Assembly: GCA_016708265.1 (NCBI GenBank)
Contig: JADJGA010000011.1
Location: forward strand, 310,001 to 374,000
DNA from: Saprospiraceae bacterium
GTDB lineage: Bacteria; Bacteroidota; Bacteroidia; Chitinophagales; Saprospiraceae
Direction of reading: 5' to 3'
Length of the DNA stretch: 64,000 bases
This document shows positions 17,087 through 26,624 of this stretch, one piece after another (the stretch's first letter is position 1; the number at the start of each line of letters is the position of its first letter). Both the position numbers and the translations under genes were made by a program. The notes below the pieces were generated by a model. It made no database searches. It had not been told where the DNA came from and worked only from the letters and a program-made list of their open reading frames with translations.

Positions 17087-19495
17087 ATGAAAGCTATGAT
17101 TTCTTCAAAAAGACCTGTTTCAAAATCGGGTTTGCAGTTTATCTTTATTTTGGTTTTATTTTTTTTAGCCTGTAAACAGGAAACCAGGAAGGAAAATATC
17201 GGGATAACCAAGGGTGAAATACAGGGGCTTGCAACTCCGGTTAAACTGAATTATGACACCACTCTTATATTTCTCACTGATTATATAGGCAAGACAGAGG
17301 ATATAACAGAATTAATATTTCCCTTAGGACTTAGTTCAATCAGTAAAAACATATCAGATACTACTATTTTGGTCTGTGATTCTCTTTTGGCACAATTCAG
17401 TGTTTTTACAATTAAAACCAAAAGCAACCAATATGATATTCCGGTATTGAGATCGGCAAAACAAAAACACATTTTCAATTTCAGTGACCCTAAGCACAAG
17501 TATAAAACTTTAGCAATTTCGGGTGAAATGAATGCATGGAATCCAGCAAATACACCTTTAAATTTCAAAAATGGAATATGGTCAGCCAATCTCTATCTTG
17601 AACCGGATAAGTATGCATACCAAATTGTACTTGACGGAAAATCCCAACTTGATCCGCAGAATAAAATAAAAATGGAGAATGGTATAGGAGGCTGGAATTC
17701 AATATTGACTGTTAAGAATTCGGCAAAATTATCCAAACCGGTTTTACTGACAGAGAAAACAATTAATGATACAATTGTCCTGAAAATACAGGATTCGGTT
17801 TCTGACATCATCGTGTTATATCAGAATCATAAAATTGATATTATAAGACAAAAAGAGGAAATTAAAATTGTAATTCCTGAAGATGCAAAGAAAATTAAAA
17901 GAAGCTATATCCGGGCCAGAGCCTTTAACAGCGATTATGTATCCGATGAAGTATTTATACCGCTGGAATACCGCAAGGTACTTTCAAGTGCGGGTGAATT
18001 GACAAGGCAGGACAAAGAAACAAATATAATGTATTTTGTTATGGTCGACAGATTTAAAGATGGCACCAAACAAAATAATAAACCTTTAAATGATCCGGAA
18101 GTATTGCCAAAAGCAGATTTTCACGGAGGAGACCTGAACGGGGTCTCAGAAATGATAAACAATGGATATTTTGAAAAACTGGGAGTCAATTGTGTTTGGC
18201 TTTCTCCAATAGTTGCTAACCCAAAAGGTAAATTCGGACTATATAATAAAGGTGGCATTAAGAGCAAATTCTCAGCATATCACGGATACTGGCCCATTTC
18301 ATTTACTTCGGTTGATGACAGATTTGGCACTTCTGACGATCTTAAAGATCTGGTGAATACAGCTCATAAAAAGAATAATAACATATTGCTTGATATTGTA
18401 GCACACCATGTCCATGAACAGCATCCCGTTTATGTTGCCAATAAAAGCAAAAAATGGACGACAGACCTGTACCTTCCTGACGGCACACTCAACACAGAAA
18501 AATGGGATGAACACAGACTGACAACCTGGTTTGATGTTTTTTTACCTACGTTGAATCTTCAGCTTGATGAAGTATCTCAAATGCTTTCTGACAGCACAGT
18601 ATTCTGGCTGGAAAAATACAATGTTGATGGTTTCAGACATGATGCTACAAAACACATTCCATTATCATTCTGGAGGACATTAACATCAAAAGTGAAGAAA
18701 ACAAGTGAAAAAACCGGAAAAACCTATTATCAGGTAGGAGAGACCTATGGAACACCAGAATTGATAGACAGCTATATAGGTTCTGGCTTACTTGATGCTC
18801 AGTTCGACTTTAACCTGTTTGATGCTATGATAAGCGCCGTGATTAAAGAAGAAGTTGGTTTTGAAACACTTACGGAAAAACTGAAGCAAAGCGTTAAATA
18901 TTACGGAGTACATAATCTGATGGCAAACATAACCGGCAATCAGGACAAACCCAGATTCATGGCGCTGGCATCGGGGGACCTAAAGTTTGACGAAGATTCG
19001 AAACTTGCCGGATGGTCAAGAAAAATTGAAAAAAGAACTGAAGAAGCGTATAGTAAGCTTTCGATCATGCATTCCCTGATAATGACATTGCCCGGAATTC
19101 CTGTCATCTATTATGGTGATGAAATTGGCCTTACCGGAGGAAATGATCCAGATAACAGAAGAATGATGAAATTCAATAACCTTGATAAAAATGAATCAAA
19201 ACTACTTGAGAAAGTTTCTTTTTTAACGCATCTCAGGAAAAACAATCCTGTTTTTCTTTTTGGTGATCTTAATTTTATTAAAACAGAAAAAGATTTGCTG
19301 GTTTTTTCAAGGAAATACTTTGACAAAACGGCGATAGTAATTATTAATACTGGCAAAAAGGAATCAGTCATTGATTTCAAAGTCGATGTAAATATCCGGA
19401 ATTTAAAAGATACTTCAGGTTCTCCGGTCGAAATAAACGGGCAAAATGTCAAAATCACTATTAGTCCGCTTAGTTACAAAATCCTGATTAATTAG
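17087..19495 (+). CDS. GH13 alpha-amylase-family lipoprotein with N-terminal beta-sandwich domains
   Basis: The 802-residue protein carries a lipoprotein signal (ILVLFFLAC). Two beta-rich regions (about 30-300) include a CBM48/E-set-like stretch (FNFSDPKHKYKTLAISGEMN, WNPANTPLNF). The GH13 barrel begins near NIMYFVMVDRFKDG and has nucleophile Asp519 (DGFRHDATK), acid/base Glu552 (VGETYG) and the third carboxylate Asp620. Region IV reads TGNQDKPR, so Gln619 sits where most GH13 enzymes have His. The best fit is a neopullulanase/cyclomaltodextrinase-type glucosidase on the outer membrane or in the periplasm. It is followed by a second amylase and a sugar transporter. Confidence 0.88.
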   Translation: MKAMISSKRPVSKSGLQFIFILVLFFLACKQETRKENIGITKGEIQGLATPVKLNYDTTLIFLTDYIGKTEDITELIFPLGLSSISKNISDTTILVCDSLLAQFSVFTIKTKSNQYDIPVLRSAKQKHIFNFSDPKHKYKTLAISGEMNAWNPANTPLNFKNGIWSANLYLEPDKYAYQIVLDGKSQLDPQNKIKMENGIGGWNSILTVKNSAKLSKPVLLTEKTINDTIVLKIQDSVSDIIVLYQNHKIDIIRQKEEIKIVIPEDAKKIKRSYIRARAFNSDYVSDEVFIPLEYRKVLSSAGELTRQDKETNIMYFVMVDRFKDGTKQNNKPLNDPEVLPKADFHGGDLNGVSEMINNGYFEKLGVNCVWLSPIVANPKGKFGLYNKGGIKSKFSAYHGYWPISFTSVDDRFGTSDDLKDLVNTAHKKNNNILLDIVAHHVHEQHPVYVANKSKKWTTDLYLPDGTLNTEKWDEHRLTTWFDVFLPTLNLQLDEVSQMLSDSTVFWLEKYNVDGFRHDATKHIPLSFWRTLTSKVKKTSEKTGKTYYQVGETYGTPELIDSYIGSGLLDAQFDFNLFDAMISAVIKEEVGFETLTEKLKQSVKYYGVHNLMANITGNQDKPRFMALASGDLKFDEDSKLAGWSRKIEKRTEEAYSKLSIMHSLIMTLPGIPVIYYGDEIGLTGGNDPDNRRMMKFNNLDKNESKLLEKVSFLTHLRKNNPVFLFGDLNFIKTEKDLLVFSRKYFDKTAIVIINTGKKESVIDFKVDVNIRNLKDTSGSPVEINGQNVKITISPLSYKILIN

Positions 19496-19639
19496 AAATA
19501 TTTTAAAACCAAGCACAACTTCGCTGCAAACATATATTGAACACTAATGACAAAATTAAACAGATTTAACAAATTTATTATTCTAAAAACTGGAAACATC
19601 CCTAAAAAACAAATTTTTATAATCTAATAATACATTAAT

Positions 19640-21043
19640 ATGAAAACATTCAAATTTTTTATAATGCTTATTGCGGTTTTATCGATTTTTTCCTGCAAAA
19701 ATCAGAAAAAAGAAGAACTGACTAAAATTGAAAAACCGGTTGACACTGCTTCGGTTGTTGCAATTGCACCTGAATGGTCAAAAAATGCAGTGATCTATGA
19801 AGTAAATTTAAGGCAGTATTCAAAAGAAGGAACTATAAAGGCTTTTATTCCTCAGATGCCCAGATTAAAAAATCTTGGCATTGATATTTTATGGATTATG
19901 CCTCCTTTCCCGATTGGAGTCAAAAACAGAAAAGGAAACCTGGGAAGTCCATATTCAATTTCCGATTATTCGACTGTCAATCCCGATCTGGGCACTGAAG
20001 ATGATTTCAAAAAAATGGTCGCCGAAGCTCATAAACTGGGAATGAAAGTTATTGTAGACTGGGTGGCAAATCATAGTTCATTTGACAATAAATGGACTGT
20101 TTCCAATCCTGACTGGTACACTAAAGACAGCCTGGGCAATATTACACACCCTGAAGGCACAGATTGGACTGATGTGGCAGATCTTAATTATGATAATGAA
20201 GGAATGCGGACTGAAATGATCAAAATGATGAATCTTTGGTTGAAAAAATTTGATATCGACGGATTCAGGTGTGATGTCGCAGGTTCCGTTCCAAATGATT
20301 TCTGGAAAGAAGCCTCTGAAAATCTTAATAAAACCAAAGCTATATTTATGCTTGCAGAAGCAGAAGAACCAGCTATGCACTTTTCAGGATTTCATATGAC
20401 ATACGGATGGGAATTGCATCACATACTGAACCAGATAGCACAGGGCAAAATGAAACCGGTAAAAATCGACAGCTTTCTCATGAAAGATAAGGCTCGTTTT
20501 CCTGTTGAGGCATACAGGATGAATTTCACCGACAATCATGATGAGAACTCCTGGAAAGGAACAGTCAGGGAAAGAATGGGAAAGGCAGGTGATGTAATGA
20601 CTGTGATTGCATTTACATTGCAGGGAATGCCATTAGTTTACAGTGGGCAGGAAGCTTCTCTTGACAAAAGACTTAAATTTTTTGAAAAGGATGAAATAAA
20701 CTGGAAAAACCTGTCAAAATCAGATTTTTTTAAAAAACTGATAGACCTTCACCACAGAAATACTGCGATGTGGAATGGACAACATGGTTCTTATGCCAGC
20801 AGGATAAAGACCGATAATCAACAGATTTATGCTTTCACCAGAGAAAGGGACAATGACAAGGTAATAGTGATAACAAATCTTTCTTCAAAACCGCAGAAAT
20901 TCACTTTTGCGGAAGATATAAACAAAGAAGAATCATACACTAATATTATGACGAAGGAAACAAAGAAGTTTTCTGACTGGCTGAATGTGTATAAGGAACT
21001 TAAGGGATGGGATTATGCCGTACTGGAGAGAGTTAAACAATAA
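19640..21043 (+). CDS. GH13 alpha-amylase-family lipoprotein
   Basis: This shorter 467-residue GH13 enzyme has a lipoprotein signal (MKTFKFFIMLIAVLSIFSC). The barrel starts at NAVIYEVNLRQYS and shows nucleophile Asp212 (DGFRCDVAG), acid/base Glu240 (LAEAEEP) and Asp301 in the canonical TDNHDEN, so here the region IV His is kept. It has no N-terminal carbohydrate-binding domain. It likely trims maltooligosaccharides in the periplasm before uptake by the MFS carrier encoded 63 bases downstream. Confidence 0.9.
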   Translation: MKTFKFFIMLIAVLSIFSCKNQKKEELTKIEKPVDTASVVAIAPEWSKNAVIYEVNLRQYSKEGTIKAFIPQMPRLKNLGIDILWIMPPFPIGVKNRKGNLGSPYSISDYSTVNPDLGTEDDFKKMVAEAHKLGMKVIVDWVANHSSFDNKWTVSNPDWYTKDSLGNITHPEGTDWTDVADLNYDNEGMRTEMIKMMNLWLKKFDIDGFRCDVAGSVPNDFWKEASENLNKTKAIFMLAEAEEPAMHFSGFHMTYGWELHHILNQIAQGKMKPVKIDSFLMKDKARFPVEAYRMNFTDNHDENSWKGTVRERMGKAGDVMTVIAFTLQGMPLVYSGQEASLDKRLKFFEKDEINWKNLSKSDFFKKLIDLHHRNTAMWNGQHGSYASRIKTDNQQIYAFTRERDNDKVIVITNLSSKPQKFTFAEDINKEESYTNIMTKETKKFSDWLNVYKELKGWDYAVLERVKQ

Positions 21044-21106
21044 CTAAGTCTCTTAAATTTGGAATTAAAGAAATGAAATATTTATACACACACTAAAATA
21101 ATCAAA

Positions 21107-22405
21107 ATGAAAGTTAAGCCGCATCTTTCTTTCTGGCAGATCTGGAACATGAGTTTCGGATTTTTGGGAATACAATTTGGATTTGCTTTACAAAATGCCA
21201 ATGCCTCGAGGATACTCCAGACCTTTGGAGCCGATGTTCACCATTTACCCTGGTTTTGGCTTGTGGCCCCGATAACAGGAATGATAATTCAACCGATAAT
21301 TGGATATTTCAGTGACAAGACCTGGACAAGACTGGGAAGAAGAAGGCCTTATTTTTTGGTTGGAGCCATATTGACAAGTATTGCTCTGGTCCTAATGCCA
21401 AATGCTCCGCATCTTACCAATATAATAGCCCCGATGTTTATAGGAGGGGGAATGCTTATGATAATGGATGCATCGATCAATATTTCAATGGAGCCATTCA
21501 GGGCCCTGGTTGCAGACAAACTTCCGGATGAACAGCTTACGCTTGGATTTTCAATGCAGACATTGCTGATTGGAATCGGAGCTGTAGTAGGTTCTTGGCT
21601 TCCGTATATTCTTGGCAACTGGTTTGGTGTTGCAACAGAAGGTGAACATGCCGGTCTGGTGCCTCCCAATGTTACGTATTCATTTTATTTTGGCGCTTTT
21701 GTTTTGTTTTCAGCCATTTTGTGGACAATTATTAAAACTAAAGAATATCCGCCTGACTTTTATGAGGCAGAAGTCAAAGAGGAAAAAACAAAATTCAGAA
21801 TTCCAAAGACTATGATCCAGTTGCTTGTAGTTCAGTTTTTTTCCTGGTTTGCACTGTTTTCCATGTGGGTTTTTACAACTCCTGCTGTAGCAGAGAGATT
21901 TTACGGGACTACAGACCCAAACACTGCCGCATTTCAGGAAGCCGGAAACTGGGTTGGGATATTGTTTGGTGTTTATAATGGTATTTCTGCGGTAATAGCT
22001 CTTACTTTGCCTTTGATGGCTAAAAGAATCGGGAGAAGGGCAACTCACGCAAGTGCCCTGATAATTGGAGGATTATCATTTCTTTCATTTGCAATAATAC
22101 CATCATCAAATATGCTCGTACTGCCAATGATAGGGATAGGGGTAGCGTGGGGAAGTATTCTTGCTATGCCATACGCCATGCTGGCAAACTCTATCCCGGC
22201 AAAGCAAATGGGGGTATTTATGGGATTATTCAATATGTCAATTACAATACCGCAGATTGTTAATGGTATAACCGGAGGCTATATACTACAGCATTTTTTA
22301 AACAATAAACCTCTTAATTCATTGCTGCTGGCAGGAGTTTTTATGATAATTGCAGCTTTCTTTACATTCCTTGTAAAAGAAAAGCATCAACCGGAAAAGC
22401 TTTAA
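21107..22405 (+). CDS. MFS sugar transporter (maltose/sucrose-type)
   Basis: The 432-residue protein has about 12 hydrophobic helices. It begins with the FWQIWNMSFGFLGIQFGFALQ-type helix of the GPH/SLC45-like disaccharide carriers (the stretch is spread over residues 8-28) and has the MFS loop DKTWTRLGRRRPYF between helices 2 and 3. In Bacteroidota such carriers often sit beside GH13 enzymes and import maltose or maltooligosaccharides with protons. Position and family support an alpha-glucan role; the exact sugar is inferred. Confidence 0.85.
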   Translation: MKVKPHLSFWQIWNMSFGFLGIQFGFALQNANASRILQTFGADVHHLPWFWLVAPITGMIIQPIIGYFSDKTWTRLGRRRPYFLVGAILTSIALVLMPNAPHLTNIIAPMFIGGGMLMIMDASINISMEPFRALVADKLPDEQLTLGFSMQTLLIGIGAVVGSWLPYILGNWFGVATEGEHAGLVPPNVTYSFYFGAFVLFSAILWTIIKTKEYPPDFYEAEVKEEKTKFRIPKTMIQLLVVQFFSWFALFSMWVFTTPAVAERFYGTTDPNTAAFQEAGNWVGILFGVYNGISAVIALTLPLMAKRIGRRATHASALIIGGLSFLSFAIIPSSNMLVLPMIGIGVAWGSILAMPYAMLANSIPAKQMGVFMGLFNMSITIPQIVNGITGGYILQHFLNNKPLNSLLLAGVFMIIAAFFTFLVKEKHQPEKL

Positions 22406-22740
22406 TTGTGAACTGAAGAAATTAGTTTTTTCATATTTGAAAATCTGTAGTTTTTTTTGAATATTTTTTAAATAGTACTGATATTGGATTACGGACAAGG
22501 GTAATTGCTTATCTGTCTGTATTATATATTCTAAATCAAAATACTAAAATCCGGAAAGGACATTTCTCAATATAACCATTAAGTAGCAGATGGAGAAACA
22601 CATATTTCACAAGTTAAAAATTGAATTATTTCAGATAAATCCACAACACAAAACAGTAACATACAAATAGGTAACAGAATAAAGTCTATCATAAAGAATA
22701 GATTTTCGAAATTGATATATATTTGCAATAAAATTTGTAA
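22406..22740. other. intergenic region, AT-rich
   Basis: These 335 bases contain no supported gene or RNA. A TAtaTTTG box lies at 22718-22725, 15 bases before the ATPase ATG. Confidence 0.5.
22718..22725 (+). promoter_or_regulatory. -7 box for the AAA ATPase gene
   Basis: TAtaTTTG lies very close to the ATG at 22741, which predicts a leader of only about ten bases. Confidence 0.4.
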
Positions 22741-23895
22741 ATGAAAATACCATTTGTTTTCGGTAAACCGGCATTAGAAGAAAATTTTGCCGACAGGAAA
22801 GAAGAAATACATCAGATAGTACAAAACTTTAAATCCCTGTCAAATACAATTTTAATTTCACCCCGTGGATGGGGAAAGTCATCATTGATGAAGAAGGCTG
22901 CAGAAATCAGTATAAAAACAGAACATGACCTTAAATTTTGCTTTGTCAGCCTTAATGGAATCAAAAACGAGGAAGAGTTTTATAATACAGTCGCTAAGGA
23001 ATTGTTAAGAATAGTTTCAACTGAATTTGAAGTAATCAGAGGGATTGCAAAAAAGTACCTTGGAAAAATATTTTTAAAGATAAAATTAATTTCTGACAGT
23101 ACTAACGAGTTTTCATTACTATTGGATATGGAAGAAACAAACAAATTTCCTGAAGAAATATTAAATTTAGCGGAGAATATCGCAATTGAGAATAATAAAA
23201 GAATCATTGTTTGTATTGAAGATTTTCAAAATATTTCCGGATTTGCGGATACCATTTCTTTTCAGCAAAAGTTAAAATCAGTATGGCAAAGCCACAAAAA
23301 TGCGGCATATTGTTTAAGTGGATCCAACAGGTTTATTCTTTCAGAACTTTTTGAGACACAGGAAATGCCTTTATACGGGTTTGGTGATATTATTTTGCTT
23401 GAAAAGATCAAAACAGAGGAATGGATACCGTTTCTTATCGGCCGGTTTGTAAATACAGGTAAATCTATTGATAAAAATTCAGCAGAACTGATAGTCAGAT
23501 TGGCCGAAAATCATCCGCAGTATGTACAAATTCTGGCACAGCAGTCATGGTTGCGATCACCATATATTTGCAATGAACAGATAATTGGAGATGCCTACGA
23601 AAGCATACTATTACAAAAAAGTTTGCTTTTTCAAAACATTACAGCCAGGTTAAGCGATACTCAGGTTTATTTTCTGAATGCATTGATTAGCGGAACAGAT
23701 AAATTCAATTCTCAAAAGGTTCTGTTAAAATACAAATTGGGCACTTCAGGTAATATTACAAAGATAAAAAAAGCATTAGTTGAAAAGGAAATCATAGACA
23801 TACAGTCAGGAAAGATTAGCTTCCTTGATCCTTTTTATAAAGCATGGCTTGCAAAGTATTATTTTTTGGAATATACAAATGAATTTTCAGCATAA
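22741..23895 (+). CDS. AAA ATPase of the archaeal-type STAND/ATPase_2 group
   Basis: The 384-residue protein opens with KIPFVFGKPALEENFADRKEEI, the family's N-terminal box (residues 2-23), then Walker A SPRGWGKSSLMKK (about residues 40-52), Walker B RIIVCIEDFQNIS, and SGSNRFIL as a sensor-like segment. The C-terminal 120 residues look like a winged helix (SDTQVYFLNALISG, GNITKIKKALVEKEII). Proteins of this kind (ATPase domain predominantly from Archaea) occur as single genes in many bacteria; their function is poorly known. It is flanked by unrelated genes and converges on nqrF across a shared hairpin. Confidence 0.75.
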   Translation: MKIPFVFGKPALEENFADRKEEIHQIVQNFKSLSNTILISPRGWGKSSLMKKAAEISIKTEHDLKFCFVSLNGIKNEEEFYNTVAKELLRIVSTEFEVIRGIAKKYLGKIFLKIKLISDSTNEFSLLLDMEETNKFPEEILNLAENIAIENNKRIIVCIEDFQNISGFADTISFQQKLKSVWQSHKNAAYCLSGSNRFILSELFETQEMPLYGFGDIILLEKIKTEEWIPFLIGRFVNTGKSIDKNSAELIVRLAENHPQYVQILAQQSWLRSPYICNEQIIGDAYESILLQKSLLFQNITARLSDTQVYFLNALISGTDKFNSQKVLLKYKLGTSGNITKIKKALVEKEIIDIQSGKISFLDPFYKAWLAKYYFLEYTNEFSA

Positions 23896-23897
23896 AA

Positions 23898-23922
23898 AAA
23901 AAGGAGCTTCGAACTCCTTTTT
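23898..23922. terminator. bidirectional terminator between ATPase gene and nqrF
   Basis: AAAAAGGAG (23898-23906) pairs with CTCCTTTTT (23914-23922) around a 7-base loop. T runs follow the stem on both strands, so it can serve both convergent genes. Confidence 0.8.
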
Positions 23923-23933
23923 ACTATACTTTT

Positions 23934-25256
23934 TTATCCACCAAAGTCATCAAAGAAAATCTGTTCTTTCGGGACTCCAAGTTCATCCAGAGTTTTCTTA
24001 ATGGAATCTGCCATAGCAGGTGGTCCGCAATAATAGTACTCACATTCTTCCGGTTCCGGATGATCTTTCAGGTATTGTTCATAGAGTACATTCATGATAT
24101 ATCCCTTAAAACCATCACCAGGGCTGCTGATATTCGATTTTACATGCCAGTTATCTTCAGGTAAGGGATTGTCAAGTGCGACATAAAATTTAAAATTGTC
24201 GAAATCTTCCTCGATTTTCCTGAATTCTTCCATATAGAAAAGCTCTCTTTTTGTTCTTCCCCCATACCAGTAAGAAACTTTCCTGTGTTTCCACTTTAAT
24301 GTGTGGAACATATGGAAAATGTGAGATCTTAAAGGTGCCATTCCTGCTCCACCTCCTATATAAATCATTTCACGGTCAGAATTTTCTTTAATAAAAAATT
24401 CTCCGAAAGGCCCTGAAACCATTACTTTATCTCCCTGTTTCTGATTGAAAATATAGGAAGAACAAATTCCGGGATTTACATCCATCCAAGAATTCCTTTC
24501 CCTGTTCCAGGGTGGAGTGGCAACTCTGATATTCAACATGACTATATCTCCTTCACCAGGGTGATTTGCCATGCTGTATGCTCTGAATACAGGATCTTCA
24601 TTTACCATTTTAAGGTCCCAGAGCTTGAAATTATCCCACTCAGACCTAAATTCATCCGGTCTTTTATGATAAACAGGATGTGCAGTGATATCGTAATTTT
24701 TATAATCGACCTTTATATTTCCTGGCACATCTATCTGTATATAACCACCGGCTTTAAAATTCAGGTGTTCTCCTTCAGGTAATTTGACCTTAAATTCTTT
24801 TATAAAGGTTGAAACATTATAATTTGATATGACCTCACATTCCATCTTTTTAATGCCGAAAATTTCTTCATGAACATGTATTTTCATTTCTCCCCTGACT
24901 TTGACCTGACACGCAAGCCTTACTCCTTCTTTTACTTCCTTTCTGTTTAAGTGATTTAATTCTGTGGGCAAAACTTCGCCCCCTCCTTCTGAGATAATAC
25001 ACCGGCACATTGCACATGTGCCACCTCCACCGCAAGCACTAGGTAAAAAAAGATTATTTTCTGATAATGTACTTAATAAGGAACTACCCGGATCAACTTC
25101 AAAAGTGTGTTCGTCGTTAATTATTAATTTTACCTGTCCCTGTGGAAGTAATTTCTTTTTTGCATAAATAAGCATTAATGAAAGCAACAGGATAATAACA
25201 ACAAAAACCGCTATTGATGCTATTATAAAACCAAAATCGATAGTAAGATATATCAT
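23934..25256 (-). CDS. nqrF: Na+-translocating NADH:quinone reductase subunit F
   Basis: NqrF is the NADH-oxidising entry subunit of the sodium pump. The 440-residue protein has one N-terminal membrane helix, a 2Fe-2S ferredoxin domain with cysteines in SACGGGGTCAMCRC and LACQVKV, an FAD domain with RAYSMANHP and an NADH-binding domain with IGGGAGMAPLRSH and YYCGPPAM. It is slightly longer than the usual 405-425. Last gene of nqrABCDEF, 10 bases after nqrE. Confidence 0.96.
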   Translation of the reverse strand: MIYLTIDFGFIIASIAVFVVIILLLSLMLIYAKKKLLPQGQVKLIINDEHTFEVDPGSSLLSTLSENNLFLPSACGGGGTCAMCRCIISEGGGEVLPTELNHLNRKEVKEGVRLACQVKVRGEMKIHVHEEIFGIKKMECEVISNYNVSTFIKEFKVKLPEGEHLNFKAGGYIQIDVPGNIKVDYKNYDITAHPVYHKRPDEFRSEWDNFKLWDLKMVNEDPVFRAYSMANHPGEGDIVMLNIRVATPPWNRERNSWMDVNPGICSSYIFNQKQGDKVMVSGPFGEFFIKENSDREMIYIGGGAGMAPLRSHIFHMFHTLKWKHRKVSYWYGGRTKRELFYMEEFRKIEEDFDNFKFYVALDNPLPEDNWHVKSNISSPGDGFKGYIMNVLYEQYLKDHPEPEECEYYYCGPPAMADSIKKTLDELGVPKEQIFFDDFGG

Positions 25257-25266
25257 TGTTTAAATT

Positions 25267-25881
25267 TTATTTTGCACTGAAAAAAACTGCAGGATCAATT
25301 CCCATCAATCCCATAAATGCCAGTCCCATCAAACCTGTTATGATAAAAGCTATTCCAAGTCCTCTTAAAGGTGGCGGAATATTGGAATACTGCAATTTTT
25401 CCCTGATCGCAGCCATACCAATGATTGCAAGAGCCCAGCCAATGCCACCTCCCAGTCCAAAAGCGACGCTTTCAGAAAAATTATATTCTCTTGAGATCAT
25501 AAATAACGCAGCTCCCAGAATTGCACAGTTAACAGTGATTAAAGGGAGGAAAATACCAAGGGAATTATATAACGGAGGAGATACTTTTTCTACTATCATT
25601 TCAACAAGCTGAACCATAGCTGCGATAACCGCTATAAACAGAATAAAACGGAGAAAAGTAAGATCAATTCCGAAAATACCATTTTCCTGAAGTAAATACC
25701 TGCTTATAAGCCAGTTGACAGGAACAGTAATACCAAGAACAAAAATAACTGCAAAACCAAGTCCGGTAGCAGTTTTTACAGTTTTTGATACTGCAAGAAA
25801 TGAGCACATTCCAAGAAAATATGATAGCACCATATTTTCGATAAATGCAGATTTTATAAATACATTTAAGAAATCTTCCAT
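25267..25881 (-). CDS. nqrE: Na+-translocating NADH:quinone reductase subunit E
   Basis: The 204-residue integral membrane protein has six hydrophobic helices and the paired inverted-repeat fold shared by NqrD/E and RnfA/E; FLGMCSFLAVSKTV and TVNCAILGAALF hold the conserved cysteines thought to bind a membrane iron centre. Its length and order after nqrD identify it as NqrE. Confidence 0.95.
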   Translation of the reverse strand: MEDFLNVFIKSAFIENMVLSYFLGMCSFLAVSKTVKTATGLGFAVIFVLGITVPVNWLISRYLLQENGIFGIDLTFLRFILFIAVIAAMVQLVEMIVEKVSPPLYNSLGIFLPLITVNCAILGAALFMISREYNFSESVAFGLGGGIGWALAIIGMAAIREKLQYSNIPPPLRGLGIAFIITGLMGLAFMGLMGIDPAVFFSAK

Positions 25882-25912
25882 TTTTTTATTTTTTCTTTAT
25901 TCTCAATTTTAA

Positions 25913-26623
25913 TTATGAAATGTCTATCAATTTACGGTTTTTACCTCTTTGATACCAGATTATCAGTCCCATTATAAAAATTGCAGAGGCGGGCATAACC
26001 ATCATACCATTATTTGTGTACCACCCAAAAAAAGGATTCGTTGTAGTATTAATCCAGAATTCAGGGCTTGAACCTATTATTTTCAATTCCAACGGACTTC
26101 CTGACATCAATGTTCCACGTCCAAACAACTCCCGTATAACGGAAATAACAATCAGTATTAGTCCATAGCCCAATCCATTTCCTATTCCATCAATAAAAGA
26201 TTGCCAAGGTTTATTTGCCATTGCAAATGCTTCAAGTCTGCCCATAACAATACAGTTTGTGATAATAAGGCCAATAAATACAGAAAGCTGTTTCCATACA
26301 GGAAAGGCATAAGCTTTAAGTATCAACTCAACAATTGTAACTAAAAAGGCTATAACTACTAACTGAACAATCATCCTAACCTGTTTTGGGATATAATCTC
26401 TGATAAGAGCTATTGCAAGGTTTGAAAAAGCTACAACGAGTGTAACAGCAATTGCCATCACTATGGAAGGAAGCATCATAGTAGTGACAGCCAATGCCGA
26501 ACACACCCCAAGAATTTGAACTGTTACCGGGTTGTCATCATTGATTGGATCAAAAAGCAATTTCCTTTCCTTTTTAGTCATTGGAAACCATGGCTCCTTT
26601 TTTCCTTTATTATTTTCTCCCAT
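25913..26623 (-). CDS. nqrD: Na+-translocating NADH:quinone reductase subunit D
   Basis: This 236-residue membrane protein is related to NqrE, with ILGVCSALAVTTMM and ITNCIVMGRLEAFA carrying the matching cysteines. About six transmembrane helices are visible and the N-terminus is charged (MGENNKGKKEPWFPMTKKER). It starts one base before the nqrC stop region in the operon's reading direction. Confidence 0.95.
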   Translation of the reverse strand: MGENNKGKKEPWFPMTKKERKLLFDPINDDNPVTVQILGVCSALAVTTMMLPSIVMAIAVTLVVAFSNLAIALIRDYIPKQVRMIVQLVVIAFLVTIVELILKAYAFPVWKQLSVFIGLIITNCIVMGRLEAFAMANKPWQSFIDGIGNGLGYGLILIVISVIRELFGRGTLMSGSPLELKIIGSSPEFWINTTTNPFFGWYTNNGMMVMPASAIFIMGLIIWYQRGKNRKLIDIS

Positions 26624-26624
26624 T

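Noticed and set aside
22741..23895. Anti-phage defence island
   Set aside because: Only one ATPase gene is present; no nuclease, toxin, reverse transcriptase or other effector lies beside it.
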